This document shows, in pieces, positions 1 to 6,791 of a stretch of 17,391 nt of DNA (position 1 is its first letter; each line of letters starts with the position of its first letter). The notes under the pieces are model-generated. The model saw only the letters and a list, made by a program, of their open reading frames with translations, made no database searches and had not been told where the DNA came from. This DNA comes from an uncultured Candidatus Pelagibacter sp. (lineage in GTDB: Bacteria; Pseudomonadota; Alphaproteobacteria; Pelagibacterales; Pelagibacteraceae). Position numbers and translations under genes: made by a program. The stretch is from the NCBI GenBank assembly GCA_905612335.1, contig CAJQRT010000046.1:1-17391 (forward strand), in the 5' to 3' direction.

Positions 1-168
1 TGCCTCATAATCTTGATTACTTCAGCTTCTGTCTTTCCAGTCTTTTCCTTAATTTCTTCAAAAGTAATACGATCAGCCCAAGCTGCCCAGATGATCCAGT
101 CAGGGTCTGATATATGGGGTTCTGGATTTTTAACCCTAGTTGTAGGGGTGTGACCTTTTTTTTTTCAT
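1..168 (-). CDS. DUF2805/TIGR03643-like small protein, N-terminal part, start out of frame
   Basis: Reading the minus strand from base 155 down to base 1 gives an open frame of about 51 codons that runs off the window. It contains DPDWIIWAAWADRITFEEI followed by a segment ending EAEVIKIMR. This resembles the small DUF2805/TIGR03643 family, in which a Trp/Asp-rich segment precedes a helix-turn-helix-like 'EVIKLMR' stretch. The function of the family is unknown. The only plausible ATG (minus strand 168-166) is followed by ten A residues (165-156), which puts it one base out of frame with the conserved region; in the conserved frame a TGA stop lies just before the A run. With nine As the protein would start M-K-K-K-G-H and read straight through. 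The call therefore assumes a homopolymer length error, slippage, or a true frameshift. The C-terminus is outside the window. It is divergent from the LysE-family gene. Confidence 0.6.
156..165 (-). repeat. A10 homopolymer directly after a start codon
   Basis: Ten consecutive T on the + strand (A10 on the coding strand) sit immediately after the ATG of the DUF2805-like gene. A run of nine would keep the start in frame. Runs of this length are known sites of RNA-polymerase slippage and of sequencing or assembly indels. The sequence alone cannot tell these apart. Confidence 0.85.
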
Positions 169-215
169 GGATTCCTTATATTTCAAAAAAATGATTAATG
201 CATTTATTATATGAG

Positions 216-235
216 CGTGATAATATCATTTCACG
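216..235. promoter_or_regulatory. Dyad CGTGA-N10-TCACG in divergent upstream region
   Basis: CGTGA (216-220) and TCACG (231-235) form a perfect 5-bp dyad with a 10-base spacer, and a smaller perfect dyad TGAT-AAT-ATCA (218-228) overlaps it. The site lies between the divergent DUF2805-like and LysE-family genes, where an operator would be expected. It could bind a dimeric regulator, but short dyads arise by chance in AT-rich DNA, so the assignment is tentative. Confidence 0.25.
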
Positions 236-282
236 ATAGTCCTATTTAGCCATCTTTAGCTCCCGGTTTTTTTAGGACTATC
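235..282 (+). promoter_or_regulatory. Perfect 10-bp inverted repeat upstream of LysE-family gene
   Basis: GATAGTCCTA (235-244) and TAGGACTATC (273-282) are exact reverse complements separated by 28 bases (245-272). The right arm ends 12 bases before the ATG at 295. As RNA this would give a 10-bp stem with a large loop close to the start codon, which could affect translation initiation. The loop carries two TTTAGC copies and a C/G-rich TCCCGG. No T-tract follows, so it is not a terminator. I do not recognise it as a known riboswitch class. Confidence 0.45.
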
Positions 283-294
283 CAAACGATTAAA

Positions 295-909
295 ATGCTC
301 CCCTTAAACTATTTCCTTTTTCTTCAAATAATTTTATTTTTATTTATCACTCCTGGAACTCCTAGAATTGTGATCATTTCATATTCGATGAATTATGGGG
401 TTGAAAAATGTATTTGGACGGCACTAGGAGATGTAACAGCAAATATTATTCAGGCAACTTTAGTAATTTTTGTTCTTGGATCTTTTTTTGTCGATAACCC
501 AAATTTTTTAAATATTTTTAAGTGGGTAGGAATTGCATATTTACTTTATCTTGCTTATGATATTTATAAATCACAACCAAAAGACATAAGGTCAAAAAAT
601 ATTTCATCTAAAAGTTTTTTTTCATTTTTTAAAGATGGTTTTTTAGTTGCAGGGACAAGTCCTAAGGCTTGGATGTTCTTTCCATTAATCTTCCCACAAT
701 TTATTGATTTCAATGGAAATTATATTATTCAATTTTTAATTTTGATCACAACCTATGTGGTTTTAGATTTTTTATCTTTAATTGTCTACGCAGTACTCGC
801 TAGAAAATTAATTGTTTGGATAAAAGCAAACCCAAGAGTTATTAATACAATTTCAGCGTGTGTATTAATATTAATTGCACTAATCATAGCTTTAATTCAA
901 AAGTATTAA
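295..909 (+). CDS. LysE/RhtB-family amino-acid exporter
   Basis: The 204-residue, strongly hydrophobic protein has about six membrane segments, the usual size and topology for the LysE/RhtB superfamily of inner-membrane amino-acid exporters. The signature PGTPR at residues 20-24 corresponds to the family's N-terminal PGP motif, and TSPKAW at about 121-126 corresponds to the conserved 'NPKA' motif after the central loop. Between them lie a conserved-type GD (45-46) and the WxGxAYLLYLAYD-like segment around residue 77-89. Family members expel amino acids such as lysine, homoserine or threonine; the substrate cannot be read from sequence. The ATG at 295 gives a natural N-terminus before the first membrane helix but lacks a clear Shine-Dalgarno. 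It appears monocistronic, with an 88-base gap to the next gene, and has an unusual inverted repeat just upstream. Confidence 0.85.
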   Translation: MLPLNYFLFLQIILFLFITPGTPRIVIISYSMNYGVEKCIWTALGDVTANIIQATLVIFVLGSFFVDNPNFLNIFKWVGIAYLLYLAYDIYKSQPKDIRSKNISSKSFFSFFKDGFLVAGTSPKAWMFFPLIFPQFIDFNGNYIIQFLILITTYVVLDFLSLIVYAVLARKLIVWIKANPRVINTISACVLILIALIIALIQKY

Positions 910-983
910 GTCGCAATCTATATTACAGACTTGTTTGTTCTATAGTTTAAGAGTTTAATTAATTTTTAAATTTAAAAACTAAT

Positions 984-989
984 AGAGGA
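984..989 (+). promoter_or_regulatory. Ribosome binding site of substrate-binding protein gene
   Basis: AGAGGA lies eight bases before the ATG at 998. It is one of the few strong Shine-Dalgarno sequences in the window and fits the high expression expected of a periplasmic binding protein. A perfect AT-only palindrome (TTTTTAAATTTAAAAA, 963-978) precedes it but is low-complexity. Confidence 0.7.
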
Positions 990-997
990 AAAATAAA

Positions 998-2239
998 ATG
1001 AAAATCAGAAATATACTTATTACTTTAGTTTCTGCTATTGCACTTTTAATTTCAGCTTCAACAATATCTTTTGCAAAAGTTGTTGGTGATAAAATTATTT
1101 TAGGTGCAGCTGTTTCATTGACTGGAAAATATTCATCTAATGGTGTTCATACTCAAAACGGTTATAATTTAGCAGTTGAGAGAATTAACAGCATGGGTGG
1201 TGTTAAAGTTGGTGGAAAAACTTACAAGTTTGATATTATTTATTACGATGATGAATCAAACTCAGGAAGAGCAGCTCAACTTGCGGAAAGATTAATCAAA
1301 CAAGATGGTGTTCAGTTCATGCTTGGGCCATATAGCTCAGGACTTACAAAAGCTATGGCACCTGTAACTGAAAAATATGAAGTTCCTATGGTTGAAGCAA
1401 ACGGTGCGTCTAGATCGTTATTCACTAAAGGCTACAAATATCTATTTGCAGTACTTGCGCCAGCTAACTTATATCTTGATGTAGCAATTGATCTTGCAGT
1501 TGAAAAAAATGGTGGAAAGCCAGTTAAGATTGCAATGGCATTTGAACAAGACGCTTTCTCACAAGATGTGAGATTAGGTATTGTTGAAGCTGCTAAAAGA
1601 ACAGGTTCTAAAATCATTATAGATGACAAATTACCAAAAGAGCTTAACGATATGGCTGCTACTTTATCTAAAGTAAAAGCTACTAATCCAGATGTTCTTG
1701 TGGTTTCAGGTCATACTAAAGGTGCTTTAACAGCTGTTAGACAAATCTCAGAAATGAAAGTTGACGTGAAAATGTTAGCCATGACTCACTGTGATGCTGC
1801 TAAATTATCTAAGCAACATGGTAAAGCTTCTGAGTATGCACTTTGCGCTTCTCAGTGGCATAAATCTCTATCATACAAAGACAAGTTCTTTGGTGGTGGT
1901 ATGAAATATGATGCTGACTTTACAAAAGCTTTTGGATATGCGCCGCCATACCAAGCTGCAGAATCATCAGCTGCTTTATTAGTTTATAAAGATGCGTTCG
2001 AAAGAGCACAATCATTTGATACTAAAAAAGTTAGAGATGCTTTAGCTTCAACTGACATGCAAACTTTTTATGGAAACATAAAATTTGCTGAAGGTGGACA
2101 GAATGTATCTAAGCCAATGGTACTTTTCCAAGTATCATGTAACGATGATGGTAGTAAGTGTGAAAACAAAGTTGTTGCTCCTACAAAATGGGCATCTGCT
2201 GAGTTAGTACACCCAATTCCATCTTGGTCAAAAAGATAA
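998..2239 (+). CDS. Periplasmic substrate-binding protein of HAAT/branched-chain-type ABC transporter 1
   Basis: This 413-residue protein has a Sec signal peptide (residues 1-26, basic KIR start, hydrophobic core, likely cleavage after ISFA). The mature part has the Peripla_BP_6 two-lobe pattern: a strand starting IILGAAVSLTGKYSSNG (34-50), GPYSSG (110-115) and EANGASRSLF (133-142) are the ligand-binding loops seen in LivJ-like proteins. Four cysteines form two plausible pairs, C265/C283 and C381/C388; the classic N-terminal LIVBP disulfide is absent. Size and fold fit capture of amino acids or related small molecules in the periplasm. The gene is followed by a terminator and then livHMGF, so it is the cognate binding protein of system 1. 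The ligand cannot be assigned; the family also contains amide, urea and aromatic-acid binders. Confidence 0.9.
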   Translation: MKIRNILITLVSAIALLISASTISFAKVVGDKIILGAAVSLTGKYSSNGVHTQNGYNLAVERINSMGGVKVGGKTYKFDIIYYDDESNSGRAAQLAERLIKQDGVQFMLGPYSSGLTKAMAPVTEKYEVPMVEANGASRSLFTKGYKYLFAVLAPANLYLDVAIDLAVEKNGGKPVKIAMAFEQDAFSQDVRLGIVEAAKRTGSKIIIDDKLPKELNDMAATLSKVKATNPDVLVVSGHTKGALTAVRQISEMKVDVKMLAMTHCDAAKLSKQHGKASEYALCASQWHKSLSYKDKFFGGGMKYDADFTKAFGYAPPYQAAESSAALLVYKDAFERAQSFDTKKVRDALASTDMQTFYGNIKFAEGGQNVSKPMVLFQVSCNDDGSKCENKVVAPTKWASAELVHPIPSWSKR

Positions 2240-2254
2240 TACCTAATATGTAAA

Positions 2255-2284
2255 ATGCTCCCTAGTAATAGGGGGCATTTTTTT
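2255..2284 (+). terminator. Intrinsic terminator/attenuator between binding-protein and permease genes
   Basis: ATGCTCCCTA (2255-2264) pairs with TAGGGGGCAT (2269-2278) around a GTAA loop, with one G-T wobble, and is followed by a T tract (2278-2284). This is a textbook Rho-independent terminator, 15 bases after the binding-protein stop and 19 before livH. It probably stops most transcripts, with partial read-through feeding the permease and ATPase genes. Confidence 0.9.
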
Positions 2285-2303
2285 ATAAACATCTACAGAA
2301 TTT

Positions 2304-3197
2304 ATGGATTTATTAATTTTCCAAGCTCCTATTTTAATGGTTCAAGCGTCAATGGACGGAATACTTCTTGGTATTTTGTTTGCATTAATCGCTTATGGAA
2401 TGGCATTGCAGTGGGGAGTAATGAACATAATAAACATTGCTCAAGGTGAATTAGTAATCATGGGTGGATACATTGCATATTTTATGTATCTATCAGGAAT
2501 TCACCCAGCCTTTGGAGTGATCGTATCACCAATTATTATGTATTGTGTGGGTTGGGGAATGTACAAGCTTGTTATCAATAAAGTGGTAGATAAGGATTTG
2601 TTTACTTCAATACTTGCAACATTTGGAATTAGTATTTTAGCCCAACAGTTAATGAATTTTGCGTTTGGTGCAGACGTAGTAGTTGCTCAGTCAAATTTTG
2701 GAACAACAATGTTATTTAATAACTCAGTTACACTACCTAATGCAAAAATATTTTCAGGAGCAGTGTGTGTAATATCTGCAATCATTCTTGTCATCTACAT
2801 GAAGAAATCGAAATTAGGTAGAGCAATTAGAGCAACGGCTCAAAATGCAAGAGCAGCAAAAATTTTAGGTGTTGATACTGAAAAAGTTTATGCAGCAACT
2901 TTTGGTATTAATGCAGCATTATGTGGAATAGCAGGTGCATGTATTGCAATCACATTTACACTTCACCCTTATACGGGATTACCTTACACAGTTAGATCTT
3001 TCATGATTGTAATTATTGCAGGACTTGGAAATTTACCAGCTGTTGCAATATCTGGTATGGGTCTTGGGGTATTTGAGGAGTGGTCAGATTATTTACTTGG
3101 AACAGAATTTAGAATTGCAGCGGTATTCTCTTTACTAGTCATAATACTAGTCTACAGAAGATTCAAATTAGCGAGAAAAAGAGAGTATTTAAAATAA
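2304..3197 (+). CDS. livH: LivH-like ABC permease subunit, system 1
   Basis: The 297-residue inner-membrane permease has about eight hydrophobic segments, as in LivH (BPD_transp_2). The N-terminal signature ALQWGVMNIINIAQGELVIMG (about residues 34-54) matches the family's 'G..N.AHGe..m.GAY' region. The cytoplasmic ATPase-coupling loop GRAIRATAQNARAAKILGVD lies roughly two thirds along, ending before a C-terminal GLGNLPA segment. It would form a heterodimeric channel with the LivM-like protein encoded immediately downstream. The ATG at 2304 lies only about 20 residues before the first conserved helix, normal for the family, but there is no obvious Shine-Dalgarno; expression may depend on read-through of the preceding terminator. 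It ends in a TAATG overlap with livM. Confidence 0.93.
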   Translation: MDLLIFQAPILMVQASMDGILLGILFALIAYGMALQWGVMNIINIAQGELVIMGGYIAYFMYLSGIHPAFGVIVSPIIMYCVGWGMYKLVINKVVDKDLFTSILATFGISILAQQLMNFAFGADVVVAQSNFGTTMLFNNSVTLPNAKIFSGAVCVISAIILVIYMKKSKLGRAIRATAQNARAAKILGVDTEKVYAATFGINAALCGIAGACIAITFTLHPYTGLPYTVRSFMIVIIAGLGNLPAVAISGMGLGVFEEWSDYLLGTEFRIAAVFSLLVIILVYRRFKLARKREYLK

Positions 3198-4249
3198 TGA
3201 ATAAAAATACTTTATTATATGCTGGCCTAATAATATTTGGTTTAGCTGGAGCATTTATATTCCCAGCTTACAAACTTCAATTATCGTTCCTTTATATTTT
3301 AATTGTTTTGGCTATGACTTGGGATGTTCAAGGTGGACAGATGGGTTACAATACATTTGGAAACATATTATTTTTTGGTATTGGAATGTATGTTGCTTCA
3401 AGTACTCAAATAGCAATGTTTTTCTCATTAGCTGAATGGACGGATGCTGGTGGGGAGAAAACTTTTGTTCATACTATACCCCAATTTTTTCAAGGCTTTG
3501 GAGTTGGTATATTATTAGCAGGAATTATTCCAACAATCATTGCAGGAGTAATTGGTTACGGAATTTTAGGTTTAAGAGGACATTATTTTGCAATTTGTAC
3601 TTTAGCATTAGGAATTGCTGCAGGTGAACTTGCAGGTGGAATTGAAATAATTGGTGCAGGTCAAGGCATGACAGTTCCAGTTTGGCCAAAGGGATTTGGG
3701 TCTAACGAGTCTTCATCTCAATTTTTATATTATTTGTGTCTTGCTCTTGCAATTGTAACTTTTATTACTTTGAAGTGGGCATATAGCACAAGATTTGGAT
3801 TAGTTTTAAATGCAATAAGAGACAATGAAGATAAAGCCGAAGCAATGGGAATTCACACAATGAGATATAAAATTATTGGCTGGATGGTATCAGCATTCTT
3901 TGTTGGAATTGCTGGAGGATTAATGGGCCATATTAATGGTTACATTGAACCAACTGAAATTGCATTTGCTGGTCCAACATTTGGTGTGTTCATGGTTTTA
4001 ATGGCAATCCTTGGTGGTAAAGGAACTTTATGGGGACCACTTGTTGGTGCAACTATATTTCACTTATTTAAAGAAGGTTTTTGGACTTACTTTTTGGGCT
4101 GGCAGTATGTTGCTCTTGGAGTTTTAATTATCGTAATCGTTGTTTATTTTCCTGAAGGGGTAATGGGATGGTTAAGAGAAAAATATCCTGAAAGATTTGG
4201 TGAAGTTGTTGATGAAGCTGACCTAAAAGCACAGGTGGAATTAAAGTAA
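3197..4249 (+). CDS. livM: LivM-like ABC permease subunit, system 1
   Basis: The 350-residue permease has the LivM pattern: a segment around residues 41-65 aligned with the usual 'GYAGLINFGHMAFFGIG', here altered to GGQMGYNTFGNILFFGIG; LRGHYFAICTLALG (126-139); and the cytoplasmic coupling loop AIRDNEDKAEAMG (206-218), which docks on the ATPases. A GGKGTLWGP segment near the C-terminus is also typical. It pairs with the LivH-like subunit in the inner membrane. Its start overlaps the livH stop by one base (TAATG), and its own stop overlaps the livG start in the same way, implying translational coupling. A charged tail of about 25 residues follows the last membrane segment. Confidence 0.93.
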   Translation: MNKNTLLYAGLIIFGLAGAFIFPAYKLQLSFLYILIVLAMTWDVQGGQMGYNTFGNILFFGIGMYVASSTQIAMFFSLAEWTDAGGEKTFVHTIPQFFQGFGVGILLAGIIPTIIAGVIGYGILGLRGHYFAICTLALGIAAGELAGGIEIIGAGQGMTVPVWPKGFGSNESSSQFLYYLCLALAIVTFITLKWAYSTRFGLVLNAIRDNEDKAEAMGIHTMRYKIIGWMVSAFFVGIAGGLMGHINGYIEPTEIAFAGPTFGVFMVLMAILGGKGTLWGPLVGATIFHLFKEGFWTYFLGWQYVALGVLIIVIVVYFPEGVMGWLREKYPERFGEVVDEADLKAQVELK

Positions 4250-4989
4250 TGGCTATATTAGATATATCAAATGTAAGTAAGTCTTTTGGTGGTGTTAAAG
4301 CTAATGTTGATATCTCAATGTCAGTTGAAGAAGGTGAAATCGTTGGATTAATTGGTCCAAATGGATCTGGTAAAACTACTTTGTTTAATTCAATTGTAGG
4401 GACTTATCCAATCGATAATGGTTCCATTAAATTTGATGGCACAGAAGTTTCAGAGCTACCAGTTCCTGTTGTTGCTAAACTTGGACTACTTAGAACATTC
4501 CAGCAAACTAGAATTTATGGAAAATTAAACTGTATTCAAAATATGTTAATCAGTAATAAGCCAGTAAATGACGGAATATTAACGGTATTTCAAAAGATAC
4601 CCTCAGACTTAACAGATAAAGCAGAAACGTTATTAAAATTTGTAGGACTTCATCAAAAAAGAAAACTTAGAGCGGGAGATCTTTCTTTTGGACAGCAAAA
4701 ATTACTAGAACTTGCTATGGCATTAATGAATGAGCCTAAAATGCTTTTATTAGATGAGCCTACAGCTGGAATTAACCCTACATTGATCAATGGAATTATT
4801 GATCGTTTAATTACTGTTAATAAAGATTATGGAATTACTTTGCTGGTTATAGAGCACAATATGAAGGTAATTATGAATTTAGCACAAAGAGTTTTTTGTT
4901 TAGCACATGGTCAAATGTTAGCAAATGGAACTCCAGATGAAATCAAAAATGATAAGCGTGTACTAGACGCTTACTTGGGAGCGCAATAA
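4249..4989 (+). CDS. livG: LivG-like ABC ATPase, system 1
   Basis: This 246-residue nucleotide-binding subunit has Walker A GPNGSGKT (36-43), a Q-loop in RTFQQTRI (82-89), signature LSFGQ (145-149, Phe replacing the usual Gly), Walker B MLLLDE (165-170) followed by PTAGINPT, and an H-loop His at 203 in IEHNM. RTFQ and the 'IEHNMKVIMNLAQRV' end are LivG rather than LivF features. It would pair with the adjacent LivF-like ATPase to drive import. Start and stop each overlap the neighbouring gene by one base. It is slightly shorter than typical LivG (about 255). Confidence 0.93.
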   Translation: MAILDISNVSKSFGGVKANVDISMSVEEGEIVGLIGPNGSGKTTLFNSIVGTYPIDNGSIKFDGTEVSELPVPVVAKLGLLRTFQQTRIYGKLNCIQNMLISNKPVNDGILTVFQKIPSDLTDKAETLLKFVGLHQKRKLRAGDLSFGQQKLLELAMALMNEPKMLLLDEPTAGINPTLINGIIDRLITVNKDYGITLLVIEHNMKVIMNLAQRVFCLAHGQMLANGTPDEIKNDKRVLDAYLGAQ

Positions 4990-5774
4990 TGTCAAATCAA
5001 TACGATGTATTAGGAAAAGCACCAGGGCCAGAAGAATTAAAAAAATTAGCTCCTGAGAATAATCATGTAACAATAAAAAAATTATCAGCTGGTTATGGTA
5101 AAATGGAAATACTTCATGATTTTGACTTGTATGCAAGCAAGGCACAATCCTTATGTCTAATTGGACCTAATGGAGCGGGAAAATCTACAATACTTCATTC
5201 TATCTATGGATTTACAAATATTTTTTCAGGACAAATTGAAATTGATGGAAAAGAAATTACACACTTAACTCCAGCTCAAAAACTTACATCATGCGGTATT
5301 GCATATATTCTTCAAGATAATTCTGTTTTTCCAGATATGACAGTTGAAGAAAATTTATTGATGGGTGGTTATGCTAAAGAAAACACAGACGAGTCTTATC
5401 AAGAAGCAGAAAGAATTTTTGAAAAATATGAAAGATTAAGAAACAGAAGAAATCAGCCTGCTAAAGTTTTATCAGGGGGTGAAAGAAGATTATTAGAAAT
5501 TTCTAGAGCATTAGTTATGAAGCCATCAGTACTATTAGTTGATGAACCATCGATTGGATTAGAGCCAAGATATATTGATATGGTATTTGAAATTTTAAGA
5601 GATCTTCAGGTGACAGAAAAGAAAACAATCATTTTAGTAGAGCAAAATGCTAAAAAAGGACTAGAGTTTGCTGATATAGGTTACGTTTTAGTATCAGGCC
5701 AAACTGCTATTGCTGGCAAAGGGGATGATTTATTAAAAAACCCTGATGTTGGTAGATTATTCCTAGGTGGTTGA
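4989..5774 (+). CDS. livF: LivF-like ABC ATPase, system 1
   Basis: The 261-residue ATPase has Walker A GPNGAGKS (59-66), the MTVEENLLMGGY motif characteristic of LivF (117-128), signature LSGGE (161-165, Glu for Gln), Walker B VLLVDE (181-186), and VEQNAK (217-222), where LivF proteins carry Gln at the H-loop position. About 25 residues precede the usual LivF start; they are charged and without a recognised domain, but the TAATG overlap with livG (ATG at 4989) supports this start. It is the second ATPase of system 1. Its TGA overlaps the ATG of azlC (TGATG). Confidence 0.92.
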   Translation: MSNQYDVLGKAPGPEELKKLAPENNHVTIKKLSAGYGKMEILHDFDLYASKAQSLCLIGPNGAGKSTILHSIYGFTNIFSGQIEIDGKEITHLTPAQKLTSCGIAYILQDNSVFPDMTVEENLLMGGYAKENTDESYQEAERIFEKYERLRNRRNQPAKVLSGGERRLLEISRALVMKPSVLLVDEPSIGLEPRYIDMVFEILRDLQVTEKKTIILVEQNAKKGLEFADIGYVLVSGQTAIAGKGDDLLKNPDVGRLFLGG

Positions 5775-6478
5775 TGATAAACCGAGAGTTTTTTTTAAAG
5801 GGTTTTAAATCAATTCTAGCTCCAGATAGTCCAGCCCTTGCACTTGGTTGTTGTTTTATTGCTATCGGCGCACTTCTTAAAAATTTGGGTTTTAGTATTC
5901 AAGAAAGTATATTTTCAACTATGCTAACTTATGCCTTACCTGGTTCATTGGTGATGGCTGAATCGTTAATAGTAGGAGCATCATTATTGAATATTTTTCT
6001 AGCTGTTTGGTTTGTTAATGCTCGTCTTTATCCAATGGCAGTTTCTTTATTCCCACTAATGATGCACAAAAGCCAACCAAGGTGGAAATATTATTTTTCA
6101 TGTCATTTCATTGCAGTCTCTGCTTGGCTAATAATGAAAAGTAATTACAAAGACATTGAAAAAAAACACAGAATTGATTTTTGGATTGGAATTGGTTGTG
6201 CAACTTGGACAACAGCGGTTATAGGCACATTTATTGGATTTTATGCATCTGATTACCTAGATAAAAATATGATGATGGGTTTAGCAATTTTAAACCCGAT
6301 TTATTTCTTATGTATGATGGTTGGTGCAATGAAAACCATTCAAATAACAGCATCAGTAATATTAGGATTATTGTTAGGACCAATATTTTATTTTTTATCA
6401 CCTGAATGGTCAATTTTACTTGGTGGACTTGTTGGTGGAACTATTGCTTACTTAATAGGAGAACTAAATGTCAACTAG
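5774..6478 (+). CDS. azlC: AzlC-family branched-chain amino-acid exporter large subunit
   Basis: With the ATG at 5774 the product is 234 residues; a TTG at 5771 is in frame but the ATG overlaps the livF stop by one base (TGATG), the same coupling used throughout this operon, so I prefer it. The protein is hydrophobic with an AzlC-type start (FLKGFKSILAPDSPALALG), a conserved segment VNARLYPM at about 81-88 corresponding to the family's 'N.R...' motif after helix 3, and repeated glycine-rich helices at the C-terminus. AzlC acts with AzlD as an inner-membrane amino-acid exporter in characterised cases (4-azaleucine/branched-chain amino acids). The azlD gene follows with an 11-base overlap. Confidence 0.85.
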   Translation: MINREFFLKGFKSILAPDSPALALGCCFIAIGALLKNLGFSIQESIFSTMLTYALPGSLVMAESLIVGASLLNIFLAVWFVNARLYPMAVSLFPLMMHKSQPRWKYYFSCHFIAVSAWLIMKSNYKDIEKKHRIDFWIGIGCATWTTAVIGTFIGFYASDYLDKNMMMGLAILNPIYFLCMMVGAMKTIQITASVILGLLLGPIFYFLSPEWSILLGGLVGGTIAYLIGELNVN

Positions 6479-6791
6479 CATAGTTCTTGCAATTTTAGTT
6501 ACCTCTCTTGCTACTTTTTCTTCTAGACTATTAGGAGTAATTTCATCAAAAGGAATAAAAGAAACTTCAAAATTATTTAGATATTTTAATTGTCTTGCAT
6601 ACTCAACTTTAGCAGCACTGATTGCTAGGACAATTATTTTTCCCGTAGGAGTTTTATCTGATGCAAGTTATCTAAGCAGAGCAACGGTAGTATTATTTTG
6701 CTTATTTATATTTTTTATATCAAAAAGAAATTTTGTTTATCCAACAGTAATTTCTGCTATCATGATGGCATTATTAACCAATTACTTATAA
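6468..6791 (+). CDS. azlD: AzlD-family branched-chain amino-acid transport small subunit
   Basis: The product is a 107-residue hydrophobic protein with three to four membrane segments, the standard AzlD size. Its FSSRLLGV near residue 17 and the segment FRYFNCLAYSTLAALIAR (about 37-54) match the AzlD pattern of a short polar motif followed by 'P.A.l.al...'. The start lies inside the end of azlC and is preceded by AGGAG (6457-6461), one of the better ribosome sites in this operon. It is the partner of AzlC. The stop overlaps the next gene's ATG by one base. Confidence 0.85.
   Translation: MSTSIVLAILVTSLATFSSRLLGVISSKGIKETSKLFRYFNCLAYSTLAALIARTIIFPVGVLSDASYLSRATVVLFCLFIFFISKRNFVYPTVISAIMMALLTNYL

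Noticed and set aside
963..978. Perfect 16-bp palindrome TTTTTAAATTTAAAAA before the system 1 binding-protein gene
   Set aside because: It consists only of A and T in a strongly AT-rich region, so it is weak evidence for an operator.
5771..5773. TTG as start of azlC
   Set aside because: The next codon is ATG and overlaps the livF stop by one base, the junction type used across the operon; TTG adds a single residue without support.
6698..6790. Longer N-terminus for the metallopeptidase starting at 6698
   Set aside because: It would overlap azlD by 93 bases and bury the signal peptide; the ATG at 6791 overlaps the azlD stop by one base and begins with a clean signal sequence.
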